Assembly (NCBI GenBank): GCA_029263125.1 | Contig: JAJCYD010000033.1 | Location: 124,001-188,000 of the forward strand | DNA from: Solirubrobacteraceae bacterium | GTDB taxonomy: Bacteria > Actinomycetota > Thermoleophilia > Solirubrobacterales > Solirubrobacteraceae | DNA length: 64,000 nucleotides | Direction of reading: 5' to 3' | Shown here: positions 42,316 to 53,723 of the stretch, in pieces | How the letters are laid out: each line of letters starts with the position of its first letter | Position numbering within the stretch: the first letter of the stretch is position 1 | Position numbers and translations under genes: made by a program | The notes under the pieces: generated by a model | What the model was told of the DNA's origin: nothing | Seen by the model: the letters and a program-made list of their open reading frames with translations, nothing else | The model's database searches: none

Positions 42316-43675
42316 CTGCGTCGCGCGCGGCTTCCATGATCGCCTCCGACAGCGTCGGGTGGCCGTGCACGATGCGAGCGATCTCGGGGTAGCCGCCCTC
42401 AAGCGAACGCACGTTGACGAGCTCCTGGATGAGCTCGGTGGCCTTCGCGCCGATGATGTGGCCGCCGAGCAGCTCGCCGTACTCGCGGTCGCCGACGAGC
42501 TTCACGAGGCCGGTGCGGTCCCCGTAGACGGTGCCCGCGCCGACGGCGCCGAAGCTGCAGCGCCCCACGACGACATCGTGGCCGGCGTCGATCGCCTGCT
42601 GCTCGGTGAGGCCGAAGCTGCCGACGGTGGGATGACAGAAGGTCGCGCGCGGGATGTCGACGTAGTCGATCGGGTGCGTGTCCAGACCGGCCGCGTCCTC
42701 GACGGCGATCACGCCCTCGTCGGATGCCTTGTGGGCGAGCGCCGGCCCGCGGACGAGGTCGCCGATCGCGTAGACCCCGGCAAGCGAGGTGCGCATCGCG
42801 CCGTCGACGGCGATCAGTCCCGCATCGGTGAGCTCGATGCCCGCCTCCTCGAGGCCGAGGCCCTCGATGTCCGGCGTGCGGCCCGCGGCGATCACGAGCC
42901 AGTCCGCGCTCATCGCCTCGCCGGCCACGGTGAAGGTGCAGGCGTCGGCCCCCGTCTGGACGTTCTCGACGAAGACGCCGGTGCGCACCGCGATGCCCTG
43001 CTTCTTGAAGCCGCGGTCGGCAAGCTTTGAGATGTCGGCGTCCTCGGTCGGCAGGACGCGATCCAGGCCCTCGTACAGCGTGACCTCCGAGCCCAGGCGC
43101 GCATAGGCCGAGGCGATCTCCGCACCGGATGCGCCGGCGCCCACGACGGCCAGCGTGGCCGGCAGCTCGGCCAGCGCCCATGCCTCCTCGGTGCCGATGA
43201 CGCGGCCCCCGAACGTCGTGCCCGGCAGGGCCTTCTTCACCGAGCCGGTCGCGAGAATCACGGTCTTCGCCTGGATCTCGGTGCCGTCGAAGTTGCCGCC
43301 GACCTTGACGTTCGCGTCGTCGGTCACCGACGCGTGGCCTTCGATGACGTCGATCTTGTTCTTCTTCATGAGGCCGGCGACGCCGCCGGTCAGCGTCTTG
43401 ATGACCTTCTTGCGGCGTGCGCCGATCGCGTCGAAGTCGATCTGCGGGTCGCTGACGGAGATCCCGTAGTCGCTCGCGTCGCGGATCTCGGCGAGCACGT
43501 CGGCGACGCGCAGCACCGCCTTGGCGGGGATGCACGCGACGTTCAGGCAGCGCCCGCCGATCTCATCGGCCTCGACGACGGCGGTCTTCATGCCCAGCTG
43601 TGCGGCCCGGATCGCCGCGACGTAGCCGCCGGGCCCCGAGCCGATGACGATGCAGTCATACGAGGTCTCGGCCAT
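42293..43675 (-). CDS. lpd: Dihydrolipoyl dehydrogenase (E3)
   Basis: The product is 460 residues. The FAD motif is CIVIGSGPGGYVAAIRAAQL, the redox-active disulfide GGRCLNVACIPAKA and the catalytic His-Pro-Thr is VHGHPTLSEAI. It reoxidises dihydrolipoamide. It is the only E3 in the window, so it likely serves both E1/E2 sets, even though it is 4 kb from the nearer one. Confidence 0.97.
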   Translation of the reverse strand: MAETSYDCIVIGSGPGGYVAAIRAAQLGMKTAVVEADEIGGRCLNVACIPAKAVLRVADVLAEIRDASDYGISVSDPQIDFDAIGARRKKVIKTLTGGVAGLMKKNKIDVIEGHASVTDDANVKVGGNFDGTEIQAKTVILATGSVKKALPGTTFGGRVIGTEEAWALAELPATLAVVGAGASGAEIASAYARLGSEVTLYEGLDRVLPTEDADISKLADRGFKKQGIAVRTGVFVENVQTGADACTFTVAGEAMSADWLVIAAGRTPDIEGLGLEEAGIELTDAGLIAVDGAMRTSLAGVYAIGDLVRGPALAHKASDEGVIAVEDAAGLDTHPIDYVDIPRATFCHPTVGSFGLTEQQAIDAGHDVVVGRCSFGAVGAGTVYGDRTGLVKLVGDREYGELLGGHIIGAKATELIQELVNVRSLEGGYPEIARIVHGHPTLSEAIMEAARDADGWIIHG

Positions 43676-43686
43676 GGCGCGTCAGG

Positions 43687-44328
43687 CTAGCGGGTGGATT
43701 GCGGCGATTCGGGTTGCTTGGGCATCTGCAGACGGGCCATCGGGCGGATGAGCTTCCAGAACAGCCAGCCCATCAGGCCGATGGCGATGACCATCGCGAT
43801 CCCCAGCCACCACTTCTGCACGCGCGTGAGCGCGAGCGTGAAGACGATGATCTGCAGGCCGAGGATGCACTCGAATCCCAGCACCGCCCAGTACTGCCGC
43901 GCGAGCATCCCGACGCCCGCCAGGACCAGTAGGCCGGTCCACAGGAGCGCGAACGTCGTCGGGTTGCCCTGGTCGCCGGACAGCCCGTCGACGGTGAACG
44001 TCGCGACGAGGTTCGCCGCGGCGAGCGCGAACGCGAGGATCGCCGCGACGGTGACCGCGCGCGGACGCTCGCCCGGCTGCAGCGGCGCCAGCTCCTGGCG
44101 GATCGCCTCGTCGCGCGCACGTCCGCGGGCATAGCGGTCGGCGAGCGGGTCGGGCGCGCCGGTCGCGGCCTCGGCATCGGGCTCGGCTGCGGCGGCGGGC
44201 TCCTCGGCAGCGGGATGCTCGGGCGCCGCCGTCCGTTGCCGCGCTCGGTCAGGCTGCTCGTGCGACACTCCCCGTGCGGGGGGCCGAGGTTCGTCGACCC
44301 GTCCGCGCTTGCGGCTACGCGATCCCAT
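43687..44328 (-). CDS. Membrane protein with charged N-terminal region, 213 aa
   Basis: From ATG 44328, about 95 residues of basic then Ala/Glu/Pro-rich sequence precede four hydrophobic helices (AVTVAAILAFALAAANLVAT, TFALLWTGLLVLAGVGML, LGFECILGLQIIVFTLAL and WWLGIAMVIAIGLMGWLF). No family is recognised. Its 5' end overlaps thiE by 14 bp. Confidence 0.75.
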   Translation of the reverse strand: MGSRSRKRGRVDEPRPPARGVSHEQPDRARQRTAAPEHPAAEEPAAAAEPDAEAATGAPDPLADRYARGRARDEAIRQELAPLQPGERPRAVTVAAILAFALAAANLVATFTVDGLSGDQGNPTTFALLWTGLLVLAGVGMLARQYWAVLGFECILGLQIIVFTLALTRVQKWWLGIAMVIAIGLMGWLFWKLIRPMARLQMPKQPESPQSTR

Positions 44329-44968
44329 CGATCGCCGCCTCTCCCGCCACCAGGAAGCGCAGCTCCGCGGCCGCGGCTCGCGGGTCCGCGGCCTCGGCGA
44401 TCGCGCGCACGACGGCGATCCGCCGCGCGCCCGCATCCACGACGGCCGCGGCGTTGGATGCGTCGATCCCGCCGATCGCGAAGAACGGGACCGGTGCGTG
44501 CGCGGCGGCGAAGCGCACGAGCTCGACTCCGACGGCCTGGCGCCTGGGCTTGGTCGGCGTCGCGTGGACCGGCCCGACGCCGATGTAGTCGGCGGCGCCC
44601 GCGGCGTCGATCTCGTTGGGGAAGTGCGTGGACTGCCCGACGATCGCTCCCTCTCCGGCCAGCGCGCGCGCCTTCGGAACGTCGATGTCGTCCTGGCCGA
44701 CGTGGCAGCCGTCGGCGCCCGCCTCGGCGACGAGGTCGGCGCGGTCGTTGAGGATCAGCAGCGCGCCGGCGCCGTCGCACAGGCGCCGCGCGACGGCGGC
44801 GGCCGCGAGCAGCTCGTCGCGCGTCGCGTCCTTGTCGCGGAGCTGGACGATGTCGACCCCGCCTGCCAGCGCGGGCGCGAGCACGTCCTCCAGCGCCCGT
44901 CCGCCCGGTTGGATGGAGCAGACGAGATACAGGACGGCACGCTGCAGTCGCGACTGGCGATCGGACAC
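44315..44968 (-). CDS. thiE: Thiamine-phosphate synthase
   Basis: The product is 217 residues. ThiE joins the pyrimidine and thiazole halves of thiamine. Motifs VDIVQLRDKDATRDEL, LLILNDRADLVAEAGADGCH, VGQDD and DYIGVGPVHATPTKP are intact. It diverges from the riboswitch-controlled thiO-thiS-thiG operon; thiC and thiD are not in the window. Confidence 0.95.
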   Translation of the reverse strand: MSDRQSRLQRAVLYLVCSIQPGGRALEDVLAPALAGGVDIVQLRDKDATRDELLAAAAVARRLCDGAGALLILNDRADLVAEAGADGCHVGQDDIDVPKARALAGEGAIVGQSTHFPNEIDAAGAADYIGVGPVHATPTKPRRQAVGVELVRFAAAHAPVPFFAIGGIDASNAAAVVDAGARRIAVVRAIAEAADPRAAAAELRFLVAGEAAIDGIA

Positions 44969-45091
44969 CGCAGCATTGTGGCAAGGCGCGGATCGCCGGC
45001 CCGGTGGCTCACTGTCCTGGGTAATGGTCGTCCTGGCACCACAGGGCAGGACGGTGTCCGGACGTTCTGCGCGCGAGAGCTAGCATGGAAG

Positions 45092-45176
45092 GTCAACGGG
45101 AGCCCGCGAACGCGGGCTGAGAGGGCGTCACGCCGACCGTCAACAGCTGATCCGGGTCATGCCGGCGAAGCGAGGT
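45092..45176 (+). ncRNA. TPP riboswitch (THI element)
   Basis: The hallmark elements are present in order: ACGGGAGCCC, a P3 hairpin (CCCGC and GCGGG), CTGAGAGGG, and CTGATCCGGGTCATGCCGGC followed by GAAGCGA. It ends within a few bases of the thiO ATG at 45180, and the GCGAGG likely acts as the ribosome site, so thiamine diphosphate binding would block translation directly. Confidence 0.95.
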
Positions 45177-45179
45177 GCA

Positions 45180-47783
<2,604 letters not shown>

Positions 47784-47792
47784 GGCCGCGTC

Positions 47793-48209
47793 CTACCCCG
47801 TGACGGTGATCGAGCCCGTCTGGTTGGCGTGGATCGTGCAGACGTAGGCGATCTTGCCGGCCTTCGTGGGCGTGTACTCGAACGTGTCGCCGCCGTTCAT
47901 GTTGCCCGAGTCGAAGTCCGCGCCGTCGCGCGCCGTGACGGTGTGCGGGATGTTGCCGTCGGTGTTCGTCCAGAGGATCTTCTGACCGACCTTCACCGTG
48001 ATGTTCGCGGGGACGAACTTGATGTCCTTCATGTTGACCTTCACCACGTCGCCGGAGGCGGGGGCCGCGTTGGTGGCCTCCGGGCTGGTCGCGGCCGGTG
48101 GCGTCGCGGTGCTGGCGCTGTCGCCGGAGTCGTCGCTGCCGCAGCCGGCGATCGCGGTGGCGCCCGCGAGCGCGAGACTGGCGAGAATGGTGACGGGCAG
48201 GCGCGACAT
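47793..48209 (-). CDS. Blue-copper (cupredoxin) lipoprotein, possible Gln axial ligand
   Basis: The product is 138 residues: a lipoprotein signal (IAGC, Cys23), a Ser/Thr/Ala linker, then a plastocyanin-like domain. Copper ligands are His89 (NIPHTV), Cys124 and His127 (VCTIH). The usual axial Met three residues after the second His is Gln130 here, as in stellacyanin, predicting a lower redox potential. It probably carries electrons at the outer face of the membrane. Confidence 0.9.
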   Translation of the reverse strand: MSRLPVTILASLALAGATAIAGCGSDDSGDSASTATPPAATSPEATNAAPASGDVVKVNMKDIKFVPANITVKVGQKILWTNTDGNIPHTVTARDGADFDSGNMNGGDTFEYTPTKAGKIAYVCTIHANQTGSITVTG

Positions 48210-48250
48210 GGGCGTTCTCCTGGGTGTGCCGGGGAAGGGTGCGACCGACC

Positions 48251-48937
48251 TTACTCCCCGTCGACAACCGGGCGTGGCAGCACGGTGACGATCACGGCGG
48301 CGTGATCTGACAGCGCGCCGTGGTCGGGGAGCTCATCCGGCGCGCCTTTGACAAGACCTCGGCCGAGGACGTGGTCGACGCCGCGGCCGCCGAGCCTCCT
48401 CATGCCGAGCGCCGATGGCGCTGGGATGTTGAAGTCGCCGCCGAGCAGGGTTGGCGCGCTGTCGGCCCACGCGAGTGCTGCTGCGGCCGCACGCTCGATG
48501 TCCGCTTCGGCCCGCGCGATGGAGTGGACCTGCGCGTGCAGGTTGGCGCACCAGGTGCCGTCGCCGAGCGCGACGGCGTGGCAGACGCGGCGCTCGGGCC
48601 AGCGGCGAAGCGCCAGGCGCCGCTCGTCGACGATCCGCGCGAACGCGTCGCGGACGAGGATCGCGTTGGCGCCGCCGCCGTGTGACTTGATCAGGTCGGG
48701 GGCGCGCGTGGCGATCGCGCGCCGCAGCGGCGCGATCGCGTTACGCGATGTGGGCGCGGTGCTGACCTGGGCGTCGCACGCCAGCTCGAGCGCGGGCGGC
48801 CACCACGGCGGAACCTCCTGCAGCAGCGCGACGTCCCACGTCCAGCCGCTGAGCGTCGCGGTGAACTCGTCGAGCAGATCGCGCCCGGCGCTCGGCACGG
48901 CGCGGCCGTGGAAGAGGTTCCAGGTAAGGACCCGCAC
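48251..48937 (-). CDS. Endonuclease/exonuclease/phosphatase-family protein
   Basis: I chose GTG 48937 so the frame begins just before VLTWNLFHGR; earlier starts at 48949 or 48964 would approach or overlap argF. Motifs are TWNLFHG, LLQEV (metal Glu), LGGDFN and LSDHAAV (catalytic His). It is a metal-dependent phosphodiesterase fold of unknown substrate, with no signal peptide. Confidence 0.87.
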   Translation of the reverse strand: MRVLTWNLFHGRAVPSAGRDLLDEFTATLSGWTWDVALLQEVPPWWPPALELACDAQVSTAPTSRNAIAPLRRAIATRAPDLIKSHGGGANAILVRDAFARIVDERRLALRRWPERRVCHAVALGDGTWCANLHAQVHSIARAEADIERAAAAALAWADSAPTLLGGDFNIPAPSALGMRRLGGRGVDHVLGRGLVKGAPDELPDHGALSDHAAVIVTVLPRPVVDGE

Positions 48938-48957
48938 GGCCCCGTACACTGCCCGAC

Positions 48958-49830
48958 TTGACACGGCACCTGCTCACCGGCACCGAGCTCGGCGGCGACG
49001 AGGTCATCACGCTGCTGGACCGCGCCGACGCGCTGAAGGCCGCGCCGATGTCCTCGCGGGCGCTGGAGGGCCGCAGCGTCGCGCTGATCTTCGAGAGGCC
49101 TTCGACGCGTACGCGGCTGTCCTTCGAGGCGGGGATCTTCGAGCTCGGCGGCCAGCCCGTCGTCCTGCGCTCGGATGACCTGCAGCTCTCGCGCGGAGAG
49201 TCAGTCGGCGACACGGCTCGCATCCTCTCGCGGCACATGTCGGCGATCGGCGTGCGGACGGGGCCCGACGCGCTGCTGCAGGAGCTGGCGCGGGAGGCGA
49301 CGGTGCCGGTCTTCAACATGCTCACCGCCGGACACCACCCCTGCCAGGCGCTCGCGGACCTGATGACGCTGCGCGAGGCGTTCGGCTCGCTGGAGGGCTT
49401 GAAGATCGCCTACGTCGGCGACGGCAACAACGTCGCGCGCTCCCTGGCGCTGGTCGGCGCGCTGGTCGGCGTCGAGGTGGCCGTGGCCTCTCCGGAGGGC
49501 TACACGCTGACTGACGCTCCTGGTGCGCTGCTGACGACCGATCCCGCCGAGGCGGTGGCGGGCGCTCACGCGGTCTACGCCGACGTGTGGGTGAGCATGG
49601 GCGACGAGGAGACTGCCGACGCGCGCCGTGACGCGCTCGCGCCCTACCGGCTCGATGACGCGCTGCTGGACCTCGCTGCCCCGGGCGCGATCGCCCTGCA
49701 CTGCTTGCCGGCGCATCCCGGCGAGGAGATCACCGCGAAGCTGCTCTACGGCTCACGCCAGCGCATCTGGGATCAGGCCGAGAACCGCCGCCACGCGCAG
49801 AAGGCGATGCTGGAGCTTCTGCTGGCGTGA
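48958..49830 (+). CDS. argF: Ornithine carbamoyltransferase
   Basis: The product is 290 residues from TTG 48958. It makes citrulline from ornithine and carbamoyl phosphate in arginine synthesis. Motifs FERPSTRTRLSFEAG (carbamoyl-phosphate site), HPCQALADLMT and HCLPAHPGEEI are intact. No strong ribosome site precedes it and the divergent start is close, so the mRNA may be nearly leaderless. Other arg genes are absent. Confidence 0.95.
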   Translation: MTRHLLTGTELGGDEVITLLDRADALKAAPMSSRALEGRSVALIFERPSTRTRLSFEAGIFELGGQPVVLRSDDLQLSRGESVGDTARILSRHMSAIGVRTGPDALLQELAREATVPVFNMLTAGHHPCQALADLMTLREAFGSLEGLKIAYVGDGNNVARSLALVGALVGVEVAVASPEGYTLTDAPGALLTTDPAEAVAGAHAVYADVWVSMGDEETADARRDALAPYRLDDALLDLAAPGAIALHCLPAHPGEEITAKLLYGSRQRIWDQAENRRHAQKAMLELLLA

Positions 49831-50024
49831 TCGGACGCGAGCTGCTGCGCGACACGCTGGACCAGGCGGTCAAGATCGGGCGGATGACCCGCGAGGACAC
49901 CGAGCAGCTGGCGTCGGTCTTCATGCAGGTCGCCGGCCGTCAGGCGCGCGACGCGGTGAGCGGCGTGCGCGAGCGCGTGGATCGCCTGCGCGGTGCTGAG
50001 GACCCAGGCTCCGAGGCGGACTGA
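49827..50024 (+). CDS. Small helical protein, 65 aa, coupled to argF
   Basis: GTG 49827 overlaps the argF stop. The sequence is one long charged helix (ELLRDTLDQAVKIGRMTRED, then RQARDAVSGVRERVDRLRG). It resembles the short phasin-like helical proteins of actinobacteria, but no function can be assigned. Confidence 0.65.
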   Translation: MIGRELLRDTLDQAVKIGRMTREDTEQLASVFMQVAGRQARDAVSGVRERVDRLRGAEDPGSEAD

Positions 50025-50047
50025 GGGTCCCGCCTATCCTGGCGGGC

Positions 50048-51421
50048 ATGGAGACCTCCACATTCACGCGCCCCGAGCGCGGCGCCGAGCTCGAGCTGGC
50101 CGTCGAGTCGCTCGCCTACGGCGGCAACGGCATCGCCCGCCTGGAAGGCTCGGGTGACGGCCGCGGCGGATACGTCGTTTTCGTGTCCGGCGCGATCCCT
50201 GGCGACCGCGTCCGCGCGGTCGTCACCAAGCGCAAGCGCAGCCACGCCGAGGCGCGCACGCTGGAGGTGCTCGAGCCCAGCCCCGAGCGCATCGCGCCGG
50301 TGGCCGACCATCCGGGAGCGCCGTGGCAGGTGCTGCCCTACGAGCGCCAGCTCGCCGTCAAGCAGGAGCAGGTCGTCGACGCGCTCACGCGGATCGGTCA
50401 CCTGGAGGGCTATGCGCTCGACGAGATCGTGCCGGCGATCGAGCAGTGGCGCTATCGCAACAAGCTCGAGTACTCGTTCGGCACCGCTGCCGACGGGACG
50501 CTCGTGTGTGGCTTTCACGCGCCCGGCTCGTGGCACGAGATCGTGCCGGTCGCCGACTGCATGCTGGCCTCCGAGCGTTCGAACGCCGCGCGCGAGCAGG
50601 TGCTGGCGTGGTGTCGCTCGCAGGGCCTGAAGGCGATGGATCGCCGCACGCATGTCGGCCTGCTGCGCAACCTCGTCGTGCGCGAGGGGCGCCGCACCGG
50701 CGCGCTGCAGGTGCGGATCGTGACCGGGCCCGGCGAGCTGGACACGGCGTCGCTGGCGGGCGCGGTGGAGTGCGAGGGGCTGATGTGGACGCGCACCGAT
50801 GCGATGGCCGAGAGCACGGCGGTCGGCGAGACGTCGCTGATCGCGGGCGCCACGGCGCTTGAGGAGGAGATCAGCGGCCTGCGCCTGGCGATCTCCCCGC
50901 TGGCGTTCTTTCAGACGAACACCGAGATGGCCGAGCGGCTATACGCGATCGCCGCCGAGCGCGCCGACCTCAAGGGCTGGGAGCGGGTATTCGACCTGTA
51001 CTGCGGCATCGGCACCGTCGGCCTGTCGATCGCCGCCCGCGCCGGCGAGGTGTGGGGCCTTGAGATCGTCGAGCCCGCCGTCGCCGACGCGATCTCAAAT
51101 GCCAAGCGCAACGAGATCGACAACGCGACGTTCTTCGCCGGCGACGTGCGACTGGCGCTGCGCGAGCTCGTCGACGAGGCCAGCCGCCCGGACGTCTGCA
51201 TGATCGATCCCCCGCGCGCGGGGCTGTCGCAGAAAGTCGTGCGCCGCATCATCGAGGCGTCGCCGCGGCGGATCGTCTACATCTCCTGTAACCCCACGAC
51301 GCTCGCGCCCAACGCGGCGCAACTGGTCGAGGCGGGGTACGTGCTCAAGCGGGTCTCCCCGGTGGACATGTTCCCCCAGACGCCGCACATCGAGTGTGTG
51401 GCGGTGCTGGAGCGGGCGTAG
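50048..51421 (+). CDS. RNA (uracil-5-)-methyltransferase, RumA/RlmCD family
   Basis: The product is 457 residues. An N-terminal TRAM domain (LELAVESLAYGGNGIARLEG) precedes the class I methyltransferase with FDLYCGIGTVGLSIAARAG, DPPRAGLSQKVV and the SCNPTTLAPNA segment; the catalytic Cys is in ISCNP. The Fe-S cluster Cys of E. coli RumA are missing (ADHPGAPWQVLPYERQ), as in the cluster-free members of the family. It likely makes 5-methyluridine in 23S rRNA or tRNA. Confidence 0.93.
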   Translation: METSTFTRPERGAELELAVESLAYGGNGIARLEGSGDGRGGYVVFVSGAIPGDRVRAVVTKRKRSHAEARTLEVLEPSPERIAPVADHPGAPWQVLPYERQLAVKQEQVVDALTRIGHLEGYALDEIVPAIEQWRYRNKLEYSFGTAADGTLVCGFHAPGSWHEIVPVADCMLASERSNAAREQVLAWCRSQGLKAMDRRTHVGLLRNLVVREGRRTGALQVRIVTGPGELDTASLAGAVECEGLMWTRTDAMAESTAVGETSLIAGATALEEEISGLRLAISPLAFFQTNTEMAERLYAIAAERADLKGWERVFDLYCGIGTVGLSIAARAGEVWGLEIVEPAVADAISNAKRNEIDNATFFAGDVRLALRELVDEASRPDVCMIDPPRAGLSQKVVRRIIEASPRRIVYISCNPTTLAPNAAQLVEAGYVLKRVSPVDMFPQTPHIECVAVLERA

Positions 51422-51530
51422 GGCCACCTGCTCGCGCTCGCGTTGCCACGCGACGGTGTTTGGGCACGACCTCTGGGCATGCACCGCCCCCGGCACAGGT
51501 GTCGTCAGAACCGGTGCACAACCCCGCGAG

Positions 51531-51929
51531 ATGGCTGGCGAGCTTGACACGACGATCTACCGGCTCGTTCAGGAAGCGCTGACGAACGTCGCCAAGCATG
51601 CTCGCGAGGACCGCGTCCGGGTCGCGGTCGGCGTCGCGGACGGTGGCGTGGCGATCGAGGTATCCGACGACGGCGTGGGCGTTGACCCCGATGTCGCGAC
51701 AAGCGGATTCGGCTTGGCCGGGATGCGTGAGCGCGTTGCCCTCAGCGGCGGTCAGCTGGCGGTCGCGGCCGGCGATCCGGGCACGACGGTGCTGGCGACG
51801 ATCCCCCGCTGTCAGAGCTCGACGAGCCCGTGCTCCAGCGCGTATCGGACCAGATCGGCGCGTGACGAACGGCGCAGCTTCTGCTGGATGTGCGACCGAT
51901 GGCTCTCGACCGTGCGGATCGAGAGGTAG
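51531..51929 (+). pseudogene. Histidine kinase remnant (ATPase domain only)
   Basis: The frame holds LDTTIYRLVQEALTNVAKHA, EVSDDGVGVDP and GFGLAGMRERVALSGGQLAV, the N, G1 and G2 boxes of a NarL-group histidine kinase, ending near 51810. The sensor domain and the phospho-accepting His helix are gone: the upstream frame reads into unrelated sequence from 51421. The last 40 codons run antisense into the response-regulator gene. It converges with that regulator, suggesting a kinase lost by deletion. Confidence 0.75.
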
Positions 51930-52465
51930 AGCCGCTCGGCGATCTCCGCGTTCGTGTGCCCGAGCGCGATCATGCGCAGCACCTCGACCTCGCGCTCGGA
52001 GAGATCGTCCGGCGGGCCGGCTGGCCGCAGCGGCTCGGCGGCCATCCGCGCTCCCAGCTGCGGGTTGAGGTACGTCTCGCCGGCCGCCGCTCGCCGGACC
52101 GCTGTGACGAGCTCGTCGTCGGCAGCCTCCTTGAGAACGTAGGCCAGCGCGCCGGAGCTCAATGCCTGGCGGGCGAACGCTGGTTCGTTCTGCATCGTCA
52201 GGACGGCGATCTTCGTGTTCGGCGACGCCTCGAGGATCTTCGGGATGGCGTCCAGGCTCGAGCCGCCCGGCATGTTGAGATCGAGCACGAGCACGTCGGG
52301 CTTGTAGCCGAGCGTGGTGCGGATCGCCGCATCGACGTCGCCGACGGACGCGACGACCTCCAGGCCCTCCTCGGCATCGAGCAGCAACTCCAGGCCACGG
52401 CGCACGACCGCATGGTCGTCGGCGAGCACGATCCTGATCGTCGCTGCCGACGATGACGACTCCAT
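51812..52465 (-). CDS. NarL/DevR-type response regulator
   Basis: I chose ATG 52465 (217 residues); ATG 52480 adds five. The receiver domain has IRIVLADDHAVVRRGLELLL and the phospho-acceptor Asp in DVLVLDLNMPGG. The LuxR-type output helix is LSEREVEVLRMIALGHTNAE and RTVESHRSHIQQKL. Its neighbours (flavoprotein, CBS, USP, DevS-like kinase) fit a DevR/DosR-like role; its kinase could be the DevS-like gene at the right edge. Confidence 0.9.
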   Translation of the reverse strand: MESSSSAATIRIVLADDHAVVRRGLELLLDAEEGLEVVASVGDVDAAIRTTLGYKPDVLVLDLNMPGGSSLDAIPKILEASPNTKIAVLTMQNEPAFARQALSSGALAYVLKEAADDELVTAVRRAAAGETYLNPQLGARMAAEPLRPAGPPDDLSEREVEVLRMIALGHTNAEIAERLYLSIRTVESHRSHIQQKLRRSSRADLVRYALEHGLVEL

Positions 52466-52517
52466 GACGCATGAGAACATAGCGGGCCAGATTGGCGGTC
52501 ACTGCGGGTTTCCCGCG

Positions 52518-52541
52518 ATCGGGACGCGGGATAGGCCCGAT
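52518..52541. promoter_or_regulatory. Dyad in the regulator/flavoprotein intergenic region
   Basis: ATCGGG and CCCGAT are separated by 12 bases, and a separate 13-base palindrome (GCGGG-TTT-CCCGC) precedes it at 52504-52516. Both lie in the 112-bp divergent promoter region. The half-sites recall the GGGAC/GTCCC arms of the DosR box but the spacing is 4 bp longer, so assignment is only tentative. Confidence 0.35.
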
Positions 52542-52577
52542 GTCCGGCCCGCCCCGGCGGTCCTAGTGTCGACGCTC

Positions 52578-53723
52578 ATGACCACCTACACCGACACGAA
52601 CCCGTTGCACGTCGTGATCGCGGGCGGCGGAGTGGCGGCGCTGGAGACCATGATGGCCCTGCGCAGCCTTGCCGCAGATCACGTGCGGATCACGCTGCTG
52701 GCTCCCGAGCGTGACTACCACTACCGGCCGATGGCCGTCGCCGAGCCGTTCTCGATCGCGCACGCCCGCAGCGTCGCGCTTGTCGCGATCGCCGCCGACT
52801 TCGACGCCCGCCACGTGCGCGGCACCCTCGCCGCCGTCGAGCCGGACGCACGTCGCATCGTGACCGGCGACGGCGAGCCGATCGCCTACGACGCGCTCGT
52901 CATCGCCTGTGGCACGCGCACGCGTCGCGCATTCGACGGCGCGATCACGGTCGACGACCGGTCGATCGGCGTCACCCTCCGCGGCCTGATCCAGGACATC
53001 GAGGAGGGGTATGCCCACAAGGTCGCGTTCGTCGCCCAGACGCAGGCGTTCTGGCCGCTGCCGCTGTATGAGCTCGCGCTGCAGACGGCCAACCGCGCGT
53101 ACGACATGAACGCGACCGTGGACATCGCGCTCGTCAGCCCTGAGAGCGCGCCGCTGGCGCTCCTGGGAGACGGCATCTCCAGCGACGTGGCGCGGCTGCT
53201 GCGCGACGCCGCGATCACGTTCCACGGCTCGTCGTTCGCCGAGGTCTCGCGGGGCACCGTCACGCTGGGTCCCGGCGATGGCGAGCTGCGCGACTACCGC
53301 GTGGTCGCGATGCCGGCGCTCGAGGGTCCGCAGATCAGCGGCGTCCCGACCGATCCGCACGGGTTCATCCCCGTCTCGAGCTACGGCGCGGTCCGTGGCC
53401 TGGATGGCGTCTACGCCGCCGGCGACGTGACCGCACACCCGATCAAGCACGGCGGTCTCGCCGCACAGCAAGCCGATGTCGTCGCCTCGGCGATCGCCTG
53501 GCGCGCCGGCGTGGCCGACGAGCCGAAGCCGTTGCAGACCGTCATCCGCGGAGCGCTCATGACCGGTCGCGAGACGCGCCTGCTCGAAGCGGTGCTCGGC
53601 GGCGACGGCGCCTATCGCTCGAAGGCGACCGACGCCGGCCCGGCGAACCCACCCGCGAAGATCGTCGCGAAGCATCTCGGCCCGTATCTGGCAGATGGCC
53701 AGCGGTACGCCGTCCGCGCCTGA
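52578..53723 (+). CDS. FAD/NAD(P)-dependent oxidoreductase, sulfide:quinone-reductase-like
   Basis: The product is 381 residues from ATG 52578. HVVIAGGGVAALETMMALRS is the FAD motif and GLDGVYAAGDVTAHPIKHGG the second flavin motif. The overall pattern matches NDH-2/SQR-type flavoproteins; the catalytic Cys pair of true sulfide:quinone reductases is not obvious, so the substrate is open. No membrane helix is seen; such enzymes bind the membrane peripherally. Confidence 0.85.
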   Translation: MTTYTDTNPLHVVIAGGGVAALETMMALRSLAADHVRITLLAPERDYHYRPMAVAEPFSIAHARSVALVAIAADFDARHVRGTLAAVEPDARRIVTGDGEPIAYDALVIACGTRTRRAFDGAITVDDRSIGVTLRGLIQDIEEGYAHKVAFVAQTQAFWPLPLYELALQTANRAYDMNATVDIALVSPESAPLALLGDGISSDVARLLRDAAITFHGSSFAEVSRGTVTLGPGDGELRDYRVVAMPALEGPQISGVPTDPHGFIPVSSYGAVRGLDGVYAAGDVTAHPIKHGGLAAQQADVVASAIAWRAGVADEPKPLQTVIRGALMTGRETRLLEAVLGGDGAYRSKATDAGPANPPAKIVAKHLGPYLADGQRYAVRA

